A program made the translations under genes and the position numbers. Below the pieces are notes generated by a model. That model ran no database searches and had not been told where the DNA came from. It saw nothing but the letters and a program-made list of their open reading frames with translations. A stretch of 22,174 nucleotides of DNA. Source: DAOTXL01 sp034434895 (GTDB lineage: Bacteria; Chloroflexota; Anaerolineae; JAAYZQ01). Location of the stretch: positions 1 to 22,174 of the forward strand of contig DAOTYI010000211.1 in assembly GCA_034434895.1 (NCBI GenBank), in the 5' to 3' direction. How positions within the stretch are numbered: position 1 is the stretch's first letter; each line of letters begins with the position of its first letter. Shown piece by piece: positions 8,203 through 15,982 of the stretch.

Positions 8203-8319
8203 AACTCGACGATGTCCGATTCGACCTCACCCCTATCCCCTGGCCCCTCTTCCCCTCTCCACGGCGGAGAGGGGAAGGGGTTGGGGGATGGGGTGAGGTC
8301 CATTTAACATCGTCGAGTT
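8203..8319. repeat. 117-bp nested inverted-repeat element between the tubulin-like gene and the giant fusion
   Basis: The outer ends AACTCGACGATGT (8203-8215) and ACATCGTCGAGTT (8307-8319) are perfect 13-bp inverted repeats. Inside them, 8223-8300 is a long G/C palindrome: CCTCACCCC on the left, GGGGTGAGG on the right, centred on CTCTCCACGGCGGAGAG. The inner palindrome resembles a widespread degenerate bacterial intergenic repeat. The right end supplies the last two bases of the TAA stop of the tubulin-like gene. No clear target duplication is visible. It could be a small non-autonomous mobile element, and the stem could act as a terminator or attenuator. Confidence 0.75.
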
Positions 8320-11300
8320 AGAACGGGTCAAACCTCGGCTTGACCGGCGAAACCTGGAGCTTTTCCTCAGACACAGCCCCACCCGGCTTCAGGTCCTTGA
8401 TCCCCTGACGTAGCTTTTTGATCTCATCGCCCAGCATCAGGACAAAGATGCAAGCCAGGTCAAAGTTTTGGCCACCGGTTTGGTCGCTCGGACGCCCCTG
8501 GCCCCGTACCTGGTTGTATAGCCGATCGTACCATCCTTTAAGCCGATCTATCTGAGCGGCAAAAAGACGGGCATTCCAAAGCCGTTCCCGATCTTCAATA
8601 GCGGCCAGATCGGCAGCCAGGTGGTCAAAGCTGGTGCCCACCTTCCCTTTTAACCATTCATCATTCCGGGGAGGCTCGCGGTTCGGATCATCATCATCGG
8701 GACGGTGGCCAATCCGATCTTTCGCATCCTGCTGCCGGACATGCTTGAGCCAGACTTCAACCCGATCATACGGGATCGGATGGGTATAGCCCTCTTCGTG
8801 CCCCACCTCATCCCCTATAAAGTTGAAGGTCATTATGGCGTCAATCAAGTTCGGTTCTTTTTTCGGATCGGTTAACCACCAGATCTGTTTTTCCTTTCGG
8901 TCCGATTCCCGGTCAAACTCTGTTTCGGCCGGCAAGACCAGTCGCCACAGCACCTGGTTAGGATGAGGTTCATTCAACCCCATCGTGTGACGCTCGATCA
9001 GGCCGTAAACGTAACAGAACATAAAGGTGCGGAAGTTATCCAGTTTTTCCAGTTGGATGACCACATGATCCGAGAGGAGACGAGGGGCCTGATTCAGTTC
9101 GCCCAGCCGTTCCTCATATCGGATGGCATTCACTTCCGCCGGGAAGAGATGCAGGGTGCTACGGTTCGCTCCCTCCCGTTCGGCGCCGCTCAGATAGGCT
9201 GTCCGGCTGTTGCGGAAGGCCTCAATTCTGTCCAATTCGATGATCTCCTCGGTGTGGATCAGGCTACATTTGAATCGGTCGCCAGAGCTGACTACCTTGG
9301 CAAACGTCTGGCCACGCCTTTCATCCGTCGCGCCGACCCCCACATTGTTCAGTTGGGTCAGGCGGGCCAGCACCCGGTTCACATAGTCGGATTGTTCCGG
9401 CTTCTCCCGGTCATAATAGACGCGCAGATAATTAGCCGGCAGAGGGTTCCCCCCGCTATAGCTCAGCAGAGGGCCACTCTGGCTATGGATATGCTCGGCC
9501 AGATCTTCCGGCTGGGAATATGCATACATCAGGTAATCCACGATGGATTCATCCTGCATGGCCCGTTCAAAGGCCGGACGGCAGGCTGCCAGCAACAGAT
9601 TCAGGTTGTGGCGGGTACCGGTTTGGGCTTCGGCTGCAACCGGCTTTGTTTCCTCCGGCACCCGGATCTTCAGGATCAGTTCCGGCGAAACAATTCCACG
9701 GGTCTTGGTGTGTCCCAATTCCCAGGTCAGGCCGGACAGGATGTCACGCACCGCATCCCGGTCACCCCCAGACACATACACATCATACCGCTTCTTCTCA
9801 TACTCCTCGTTTTCAACCACGTGACGGACGGCCACCTGCCTGTCTACCTGACGATCCGACTTGACCTCTTGCAGGCCGGCCAACACCTGACTGTACAGGC
9901 TGTTACGATCCAGGGCAAGTGCCTCGGTCCAACTGCGCACCTGTTGCCGGGTTGCCTCCACATAGGCGATCATCCGACCAACCGTATCCAGCACCGCCTG
10001 TTCCATGATCTCACCCCGCAGCAGGTCCACCAACGCCTGCTCTTTGACCAGATATTCCCGCTGGGTCTCATAGGCCTCTTTGCTATAGGTGCCCAGAATC
10101 GGCACCTTTTTGGCGGAGCTATCCTTCATGATCTTGAGAGCCCTGCGGGCGGCAGCAATAGCATCTTTGCGCCGATCACCCTCCAATTGTCGCCGTGTGC
10201 GGACCTCATTTAGCACCTGGTTGGCCGCATCCAGGTCGCGGTAAAGCTGGTCCAAAAAGCTGCGCAGGTAACCCAACTTGCCGCAACGGGCCTGGTAAAA
10301 GTTGTCCCGTGACCGGCCGTTCAGGATGATCAAAATCTGCAAGTCCAACGCCTGCTGGAACCGTTCCAGATGGAGATTGACGTAGGTTTCGAGCTTTTCC
10401 CGGTATTTGCCGCCGCTGCGTTGACCGGTGGTTGGATCCTCACGGCCCAGGTGGACATTCTTGAAGTTGCGCACCTCTTCTTCAATGCGCGGTGCCCCCT
10501 GGGTGGGAGCCTCCTTCTGTTCATCGCTGGTCTTGATTTTCTGATCCCCCTCGATCAAGCTGGCCGAGAGAACCGCCCGTGCCTGTAACCGGGCATTGAT
10601 TGAGACCTCATCGTCGCCAGCCGGCTCAAAGTACTCGTTCCAACCCTTCAGATCGCGGTCCAACAGCTCCCCCATCAGGTCAGGATCTTTGTTCAAATAC
10701 CGTCGGCCGATGGCGCCCAGTTCAGCCAGCAACAGCGTCAGGTTCACCTGGTTCTCGGTGTTGAACGGGTCTATAATCTGGGTGGACTGCATAAAACGCC
10801 GCGCCCCTTCACTACCCTGGACTCCCTCTTCCTCGGCATTAGCGTCATCGGCCAGACTGAGGGGCAAGCCGGTCTTTGGATCCTTGAGGGGCAAGCCGGT
10901 CCTTGGATCCTTGGGCGGCGGCAGGAACCTGTCGAGCACTTCCAGCGCCAGTTGGTGTGACCAGCCTTTGATGAGGGAATGGATGGGAAAGACCAGGGTG
11001 TAGGTGCCCACCGAGCCAAAGGTCGCCGCATCGTGCTCCAGATCCCCCCGGCTGCGGCGGTTGCTCACTTCAGCCTCCACATTGAGAGGGTAGGCCTGGA
11101 ATGGACGTTCTGGGTCTTCGGCATCCAACGTGGCGCTGATGGCATCGGCCAGGGTGGGCGCGACCCCATGTTTGAGGGGCACATCGGCCAGCGAGTTACG
11201 CGCCCGCTGTCCATCCACATAGTAGAGCAGGTCAAACAGTTTGTCACGCACTACTCCTCGCCATACCGGGTCAGTTCCGTGGTCATGGTAGTAGATCGGG

Positions 11301-12100
11301 TAACCGAGCTTGTAGTCAAAGTTCAGGGTAAAGCGTCTGGTTTCACGCATGGCCGCATGAGCACGGCCCTGTAAGCTCTTCATCATGCTGACGCCCACAT
11401 CGGTGCTGAACGCCTCCGGCAACACCAGATAGCCCCGCACTGTCACCGGCACACTCACCGTCGGCAGTTCGGCGATCTTGCGCACCAAATGGGCCATGTC
11501 CACAAACATGCCACTGCCGGTGCCGCCGGCCAGCGAGCCGACAATGAACACCTGCAACGATGGCTTTTCCACGCCGGCTCCGGTTTCCGCTTTGGGTGTG
11601 GTCCCCGCTCGAAAATAATCGCCCGAACTGCGCTTGATCGAGCGCATCGCATCGGTCAGCATATTGTAGATGGCCGACTGGGCCGGGGCGCGCACATCAT
11701 AAAAGATGGCCAGCCGACCAAGCTGGCGAAACTGGCCAGCCCCTTCCTCCAGGTTCAGGATATTGCGCGAAAGCTTCAGGTAAAAGCCGGTCTGGAGCCA
11801 GGAACTGATCTGAGGATGCTCACCCCGATCAGCTTCGTATACCAGACCGTAGGCATCTCCCCCAACGTAGACATACTCGCCATAGTCAAGGGCCACAGCT
11901 CCTCCGGCCTCTCCACCCCGTTCTGCTTCACCGCGCCCACCGACCTTGACCGCCGCCCGCTTGACGGTGTCGAAGGCCAGCAACCTCACCTGGGGGGGCA
12001 ATTGGCCACCGCATGCTTCCAGCAGGTCCTTTTTCAGGTAGGTTACTACCTGCTGGCCGGTTCCTCCCAAACCGATGATGAGCGATGGATTTAGCTTCAT
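8318..12100 (-). CDS. Tubulin/FtsZ-like protein, large (Tubulin_2 type)
   Basis: The 1260-residue protein has no signal peptide or membrane segment, so it is cytosolic. The N-terminus LIIGLGGTGQQVVTYLKK (GLGGTG at 10-15) forms the first nucleotide loop. LLAFDT closes the second strand. SLAGGTGSG (glycine motif 191-197) is the tubulin/FtsZ signature with its Thr intact. Those features match the bacterial tubulin-like family Pfam calls Tubulin_2. It is far longer than FtsZ. The rest is mostly helical with charged segments, a 27-base tandem duplication (10859-10912), and a polar tail ending PRFDPF. The same block order appears in the C-terminal part of the giant fusion downstream. The frame opens with TTG at 12121, but the ATG at 12100 has AGGAGG five bases upstream. 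Probable role: GTP-binding, possibly filament-forming. Substrate and polymer are not shown. Confidence 0.9.
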   Translation of the reverse strand: MKLNPSLIIGLGGTGQQVVTYLKKDLLEACGGQLPPQVRLLAFDTVKRAAVKVGGRGEAERGGEAGGAVALDYGEYVYVGGDAYGLVYEADRGEHPQISSWLQTGFYLKLSRNILNLEEGAGQFRQLGRLAIFYDVRAPAQSAIYNMLTDAMRSIKRSSGDYFRAGTTPKAETGAGVEKPSLQVFIVGSLAGGTGSGMFVDMAHLVRKIAELPTVSVPVTVRGYLVLPEAFSTDVGVSMMKSLQGRAHAAMRETRRFTLNFDYKLGYPIYYHDHGTDPVWRGVVRDKLFDLLYYVDGQRARNSLADVPLKHGVAPTLADAISATLDAEDPERPFQAYPLNVEAEVSNRRSRGDLEHDAATFGSVGTYTLVFPIHSLIKGWSHQLALEVLDRFLPPPKDPRTGLPLKDPKTGLPLSLADDANAEEEGVQGSEGARRFMQSTQIIDPFNTENQVNLTLLLAELGAIGRRYLNKDPDLMGELLDRDLKGWNEYFEPAGDDEVSINARLQARAVLSASLIEGDQKIKTSDEQKEAPTQGAPRIEEEVRNFKNVHLGREDPTTGQRSGGKYREKLETYVNLHLERFQQALDLQILIILNGRSRDNFYQARCGKLGYLRSFLDQLYRDLDAANQVLNEVRTRRQLEGDRRKDAIAAARRALKIMKDSSAKKVPILGTYSKEAYETQREYLVKEQALVDLLRGEIMEQAVLDTVGRMIAYVEATRQQVRSWTEALALDRNSLYSQVLAGLQEVKSDRQVDRQVAVRHVVENEEYEKKRYDVYVSGGDRDAVRDILSGLTWELGHTKTRGIVSPELILKIRVPEETKPVAAEAQTGTRHNLNLLLAACRPAFERAMQDESIVDYLMYAYSQPEDLAEHIHSQSGPLLSYSGGNPLPANYLRVYYDREKPEQSDYVNRVLARLTQLNNVGVGATDERRGQTFAKVVSSGDRFKCSLIHTEEIIELDRIEAFRNSRTAYLSGAEREGANRSTLHLFPAEVNAIRYEERLGELNQAPRLLSDHVVIQLEKLDNFRTFMFCYVYGLIERHTMGLNEPHPNQVLWRLVLPAETEFDRESDRKEKQIWWLTDPKKEPNLIDAIMTFNFIGDEVGHEEGYTHPIPYDRVEVWLKHVRQQDAKDRIGHRPDDDDPNREPPRNDEWLKGKVGTSFDHLAADLAAIEDRERLWNARLFAAQIDRLKGWYDRLYNQVRGQGRPSDQTGGQNFDLACIFVLMLGDEIKKLRQGIKDLKPGGAVSEEKLQVSPVKPRFDPF
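10859..10912. repeat. 27-bp in-frame tandem duplication
   Basis: Two adjacent 27-base units (10859-10885 and 10886-10912) differ at one base. They encode KDPRTGLPL and KDPKTGLPL in a Pro-rich loop of the tubulin-like protein, so the duplication is recent and in frame. Confidence 0.85.
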
Positions 12101-12105
12101 CTTTC

Positions 12106-12111
12106 CCTCCT
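12106..12111 (-). promoter_or_regulatory. Ribosome binding site fixing the start at 12100
   Basis: AGGAGG on the minus strand is five bases before the ATG at 12100. It overlaps the alternative in-frame TTG start region, so the ATG is preferred. Confidence 0.75.
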
Positions 12112-12161
12112 CTCTTCTCAAGATGATTCGGTCCCTCCAATTTCCGCCCTATGGTCCTGCT

Positions 12162-14978
12162 TCACCGATCGAGCGGATCCTTGTACACCACCAACTTATG
12201 TTTAGGAATCTTTTTGCCTGTCGAGCGCCCCGATCTGGGCGGCCTCAACTCGGCGTCCATCACCTCCTCTCCTTCCAGATCCAGCGCGCGGAGATGCACG
12301 ATCTTTTGCTCCGCTTCCTCCTCATCAGCACAGGTAAATTCAAGCCGGCTGAAATAACTCTGTGCCTTGCCCAGTTGTTTCCCCTTGTACACCAAACGAT
12401 TGCGCCGGTGACGATCGGCAGGAAAGGTGATGTTGAACAGGTAATCACCGGTCTCGGTGTCCTGGATCACCACCCGTCCCTGGCAAGGATGCGCCTTTCG
12501 CCGGCGGTCACGCCGCACCAGAAGCACGGCCCCCGTTGTCAACAGCAACAACAAGGTCGGCCCACCGGCCAGCAAACCGATCAATGTTGGACTTTCAGTG
12601 CGCCGAAAATGCCGGGCGGTCTGGCCAGGCTGGAGAAGGTGATAGCCACATACTGGCTTGCCGACCACCTCCGCTACCAATGTGTAGCGTCCCACTCCCA
12701 GCCCTTCGATTGTGCCCTGGAATCGCCCCTTGCCAACCGGCATCAGGTTGGATGTGATCGGCTGGGGCTCCCCCTTTTTGTCCAAAACCGTTACCTGCAA
12801 TGGGTCCCCTGTCAGGACTCCGGCCGGGTCTATCAGGTTGCCGGCTTTATCTCGCAGTTCCAGGGTCAACGTCAGGGGCAGGCTTTCCAGCCGACAGGTA
12901 CGAGCCGGTAGCCGGGCATCCTCGGTCGGGGCTACGATCTCAAGGCCCAGGCCGATGGACTGTGCTACCTCGATCGTTCCGGCAGTGCCCCGAAAGGTCT
13001 CCCATTCTCGACCGGCCTGGTCACGGGTCGTAAGCAAGACTTCAATGCCCTGAGAACCAGGGCTTTGGGGGGTGATTTTCCCATGATACATGCGTCCATC
13101 GGTCGTATTCAAAGGGATGTGGTTCCCATCGGGCAGGGTTGCCCCGGCAACCAGCGCATAACCTGGCGGGATAGTCAACGCCTGGCCCAGGCCATCATCT
13201 ATCCGGAAGGCCACCTCACCGGCACAATACTGAACCCAACGGCCCGGTTGCAGCACCACGCCGGGAGCCACAACGGTGAAGGAAGGCAATGCTTCCTGGT
13301 AGATCCTCTGTCGCAGGCCACCGCTATCGGTCCCGTACAAAGCCAGGTTGCCCAGATAAGAGCCTGTCGCCACCGGGATAAACTCCCCTTTCAGAACGCC
13401 GGTATTATCCAACGTCAGAGGGGTGGTCCAGTTTTGCCCTCCCGCGCTGAACGTCGCCTCGGCCTGTAGCCCCATGCCGATATCCGGCGGCTGGCCAGCC
13501 ACCCTCAGACGGCAGGATAGAGGCCGGGGCTGAAAGAGAGGCTGCCTCTCTGGCCAGGGGCTTTCCAGGCTCAGATCTGGCTCACCCACCTCGAAATTGC
13601 CCACCTGGCTCAAAGGAAAGATGGTGATCTCCCGATTGTCTGCATCATGGCTGGTGGCCGATAGATGGACAGTGTGATGGCCGGTCTGGGTGGGTATAAA
13701 ATCGGCCACATATACATTTCGCTCTGCATCGTACTCCAGAGCCAGCGGTGAAACCTGTCCTCCGACCCGCACCTCAGCCTGCACCTGAAGTGCATAGCGA
13801 GGGTCGGTATAGATGGGCAGCGGTTCGCCCTGGCTGGTTTGAACCTGATACACCACCTGGACCGGTTTATTCAGAAGCAGGAGACCGACAGGGGCCAGCA
13901 ACACACCGTTGGCCCGGATCTGGCGCATGTCCACCTGTTCCAGCGTTGCACCCTCAGTAGCCGAGAGCTTCCAACGACCTGGCGGTGGGTCATAGATGGT
14001 GATGATTTCGATCGGCTCATCCTCCCCTTCTACCTGCACCTGGGGAGTGCCAAAGCCAATAGGGGTGCCCTCCAACACTTCAATGGCGAGCTTGTCCACG
14101 TCTGGATCGGCCTTGTCCAGAGTAAAGGCGATCGTTTGCAGGTAAGGGGGCACCACGATTGTCGTAGGAACAGTTAGAGATACATCCTGAATCTGGGTGG
14201 GATGAGGCTTGGGTAGATTGACCGTCAACCGACGCAAGAGATCACGGAAGGCGCGTCCCACATCAGTCTTGTTAGAGACCACCTGAACTGCACAACCACC
14301 TGTGATGGCTGTCCAATGCGGCTCCATGCGCGTCCAAAAGTCACTGGTCACATCGTTCATGGCCACAACACATAGGGTGAACTGGTCAGCCGGGAATTGT
14401 TCAGCCACATACTGCCGCACCTGTTGCATATGCTCATCGGGAGTCTGGTTCGGCAAGGCCGGCTCACCATCGGTCAGGAGGATCAAGGCCTTGAGGTGCG
14501 GACCGGCCGGGTCGGCCGGGAGCCGGTCGAACATCTGGCGAGCCTGTTGGAGGGCCTGCAAAAAGTTGGTACCTCCCAAATGGCTGCGGTGCAGTTCTTC
14601 AAAAGCCATTGTCTGCTCCAGACGCGCTTTTTGTGCTTCCCATTCAGCCGCTTCTGTTGGGGCAATGGTTTGCCAGTCTACCCCTAACTGGATGCGGTCG
14701 CCAAAATGGAGCACTGCCAGACGGTAGGTGGTTGCGGTGTGGACCTGAAGCCGGTCACTGCCCAACCAACGCATGGCATGGATAGGAGCATAGAAGCGCA
14801 GTTCATTGGGGTCGTTGGGGATCGGATGGTCGGCGCTGCCTCCCATGCTGCCAGACTGATCCACCAGGAAGAGGATATCCAGGCCAACAGGGGGGGAGGT
14901 TTGAGCCTGTGCCCATATCGGCAGCCACAACAAACAGCCCATCAGGACAAAAACCGTGATCCCTTTCCTTCCGCCCAT
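12162..14978 (-). CDS. Secreted vWA protein with C-terminal membrane anchor and cytosolic tail
   Basis: The 938-residue protein begins with a signal peptide (1-26, ending AQAQ). The vWA domain follows directly with a complete metal site: DQSGS 40-44, Thr137 in LGGTN and TDGEP 169-173. It should bind a divalent metal and a protein ligand. A long beta-rich extracellular stalk (about 250-790) looks like several Ig-like modules. One membrane segment at about 799-821 is followed by RRDRRRK, placing the 111-residue C-terminal tail inside. The tail is beta-rich and ends LVVYKDPLDR; its family is not recognised. The ATG at 14978 has AAGGAGG four bases upstream. The stop lies 61 bases before the tubulin-like gene, so the two are almost certainly co-transcribed. 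Likely role: outside-in link to that cytosolic partner. Confidence 0.9.
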   Translation of the reverse strand: MGGRKGITVFVLMGCLLWLPIWAQAQTSPPVGLDILFLVDQSGSMGGSADHPIPNDPNELRFYAPIHAMRWLGSDRLQVHTATTYRLAVLHFGDRIQLGVDWQTIAPTEAAEWEAQKARLEQTMAFEELHRSHLGGTNFLQALQQARQMFDRLPADPAGPHLKALILLTDGEPALPNQTPDEHMQQVRQYVAEQFPADQFTLCVVAMNDVTSDFWTRMEPHWTAITGGCAVQVVSNKTDVGRAFRDLLRRLTVNLPKPHPTQIQDVSLTVPTTIVVPPYLQTIAFTLDKADPDVDKLAIEVLEGTPIGFGTPQVQVEGEDEPIEIITIYDPPPGRWKLSATEGATLEQVDMRQIRANGVLLAPVGLLLLNKPVQVVYQVQTSQGEPLPIYTDPRYALQVQAEVRVGGQVSPLALEYDAERNVYVADFIPTQTGHHTVHLSATSHDADNREITIFPLSQVGNFEVGEPDLSLESPWPERQPLFQPRPLSCRLRVAGQPPDIGMGLQAEATFSAGGQNWTTPLTLDNTGVLKGEFIPVATGSYLGNLALYGTDSGGLRQRIYQEALPSFTVVAPGVVLQPGRWVQYCAGEVAFRIDDGLGQALTIPPGYALVAGATLPDGNHIPLNTTDGRMYHGKITPQSPGSQGIEVLLTTRDQAGREWETFRGTAGTIEVAQSIGLGLEIVAPTEDARLPARTCRLESLPLTLTLELRDKAGNLIDPAGVLTGDPLQVTVLDKKGEPQPITSNLMPVGKGRFQGTIEGLGVGRYTLVAEVVGKPVCGYHLLQPGQTARHFRRTESPTLIGLLAGGPTLLLLLTTGAVLLVRRDRRRKAHPCQGRVVIQDTETGDYLFNITFPADRHRRNRLVYKGKQLGKAQSYFSRLEFTCADEEEAEQKIVHLRALDLEGEEVMDAELRPPRSGRSTGKKIPKHKLVVYKDPLDR

Positions 14979-14982
14979 GCCC

Positions 14983-14989
14983 CCTCCTT
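14983..14989 (-). promoter_or_regulatory. Ribosome binding site fixing the start at 14978
   Basis: AAGGAGG on the minus strand is four bases before ATG 14978. The frame is open further upstream to 15014, but only this start gives a clean signal peptide. Confidence 0.75.
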
Positions 14990-15024
14990 GTTTCAATTCA
15001 CAGAGCCTACGCAATAGATGGCAT

Positions 15025-15052
15025 TTCTTCGTGCCTTGGTGCCTGTGTGGTG
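15025..15052. repeat. Fragment of an intergenic TTCGTGCCTTGGTG repeat
   Basis: TTCTTCGTGCCTTGGTGCC followed by TGTGTGGTG resembles a degenerate intergenic repeat common in environmental bacterial genomes. It lies in the 103-base gap before the vWA gene. Only one short copy is seen, so the assignment is weak. Confidence 0.3.
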
Positions 15053-15081
15053 AGCCTGCCGGGTCAATCGCATAACTCCTG

Positions 15082-15834
15082 TCATTTCAGCTCGATGACC
15101 ACCCGGCACCGTTCCTCCAGTTGATCCGCCTGGCCGTGTTCTTCTATCATCTTGATCGTCAGTTGATAACACCCCTGTTGGACCCCACTGCGATCATGGC
15201 TGGACCATTCGGCCAAAAGGACGTCCCTCGAACCTCCCCCTACAGGCGCTCTTTGTCTGCCTCCGATCGTCACCCAGCTCTCCGACGGTCCTATCGGCTG
15301 CCCTGTCCGGCAGTCCACCTGACGATACTGAACCTCATAATGGGAATAACCTCTCCTGTACATTGCCCCCTCTATTCTGATATCCTCATTTGAAGCAAAG
15401 CGAGCACCGTTGGAAGGCCGGGTAATGCGCGCCGGACCAGCATTGCATGGATATGTAGGTGACGGTGAAGGCGGAGTCGGCGATGGGGTCAGGGTTGGCG
15501 TCGGAGTCGGCGTGAAAGTTTGGGTCGGTGGTCGGGGCAGATCGTCATAACCCACTCGCGTCACATCTGCCAGCGGAGCTCTGGAGTCGGCAAGGGGAAT
15601 CGGTGTCCCGGTGAATGGCATCTCAGGGATAACAGCTTTGGTTCCTACCAGGACCAGTATCACGACCGCCAAGGAAGCAGCTACGCCCTGAAGAATCCTC
15701 AATTGCCCAGAATCTGACTCCTTTTTTGGATATAAGAAGAGGCCCAATATGAACCCGATGATGCCGGGCAGTACAAAGAGGATAATGATACGAACGAGCA
15801 ACGGTCCCACCAATAAACGGCCAATCCAGTCCAT
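15082..15834 (-). CDS. Membrane-anchored Ig-like domain protein with Pro/Thr linker
   Basis: This 250-residue protein has two hydrophobic segments (about 11-35 and 47-64) joined by a short charged loop (PKKESDSG). A Pro/Thr/Ser linker covers about 102-128. The C-terminal domain (about 131-250) begins ITRPSNGARF and is beta-rich with four Cys. Its pattern (I-x-x-P-x-N-G, then I-x-G, then Y-x-V-x-Y) resembles the Ig-like domain found at the C-terminus of some penicillin-binding proteins. The positive loop is probably inside, putting the linker and Ig-like domain outside. The ATG at 15834 has GGGAGGG seven bases upstream; an in-frame TTG at 15858 is less likely. It sits between two exported proteins. 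Exact function unknown. Confidence 0.8.
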   Translation of the reverse strand: MDWIGRLLVGPLLVRIIILFVLPGIIGFILGLFLYPKKESDSGQLRILQGVAASLAVVILVLVGTKAVIPEMPFTGTPIPLADSRAPLADVTRVGYDDLPRPPTQTFTPTPTPTLTPSPTPPSPSPTYPCNAGPARITRPSNGARFASNEDIRIEGAMYRRGYSHYEVQYRQVDCRTGQPIGPSESWVTIGGRQRAPVGGGSRDVLLAEWSSHDRSGVQQGCYQLTIKMIEEHGQADQLEERCRVVIELK

Positions 15835-15841
15835 TGTGATA

Positions 15842-15848
15842 CCCTCCC
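15842..15848 (-). promoter_or_regulatory. Ribosome binding site fixing the start at 15834
   Basis: GGGAGGG on the minus strand is seven bases before ATG 15834. It lies inside the longer TTG-initiated frame and so decides against it. Confidence 0.65.
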
Positions 15849-15886
15849 AGTCTTGCAAAAATGGTTTGACCTGGACATTGTTTGTT

Positions 15887-15953
15887 CACCGCGGATTGAG
15901 TTCGCAGAGGTTTTTTTATCGCTTTTCTCCGCGGCCCCAGCGCCTCTGCGGTG
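15887..15953. repeat. Degenerate CACCGC...GCGGTG hairpin repeat
   Basis: CACCGCGGA and CGCAGAGG on the left pair with TCCGCGG and CCTCTGCGGTG on the right. It is another copy of the family at 516-566 and 1365-1510. It lies in the 148-base gap between two membrane-protein genes of the cluster, which contains no other feature. Confidence 0.6.
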
Positions 15954-15982
15954 AGTTCAGAAACTGAACCATCGTCATAGTA

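Noticed and set aside
8963..10213. Plus-strand open frame of 416 codons
   Set aside because: It lies fully antisense to the tubulin-like gene, has His/Gln/Leu-rich composition typical of a shadow frame and no recognisable domain.
15480..15540. GGCGTCGGAGTCGG-type tandem repeat as a possible regulatory array
   Set aside because: It is simply the coding strand complement of the Pro/Thr linker of the Ig-like protein.
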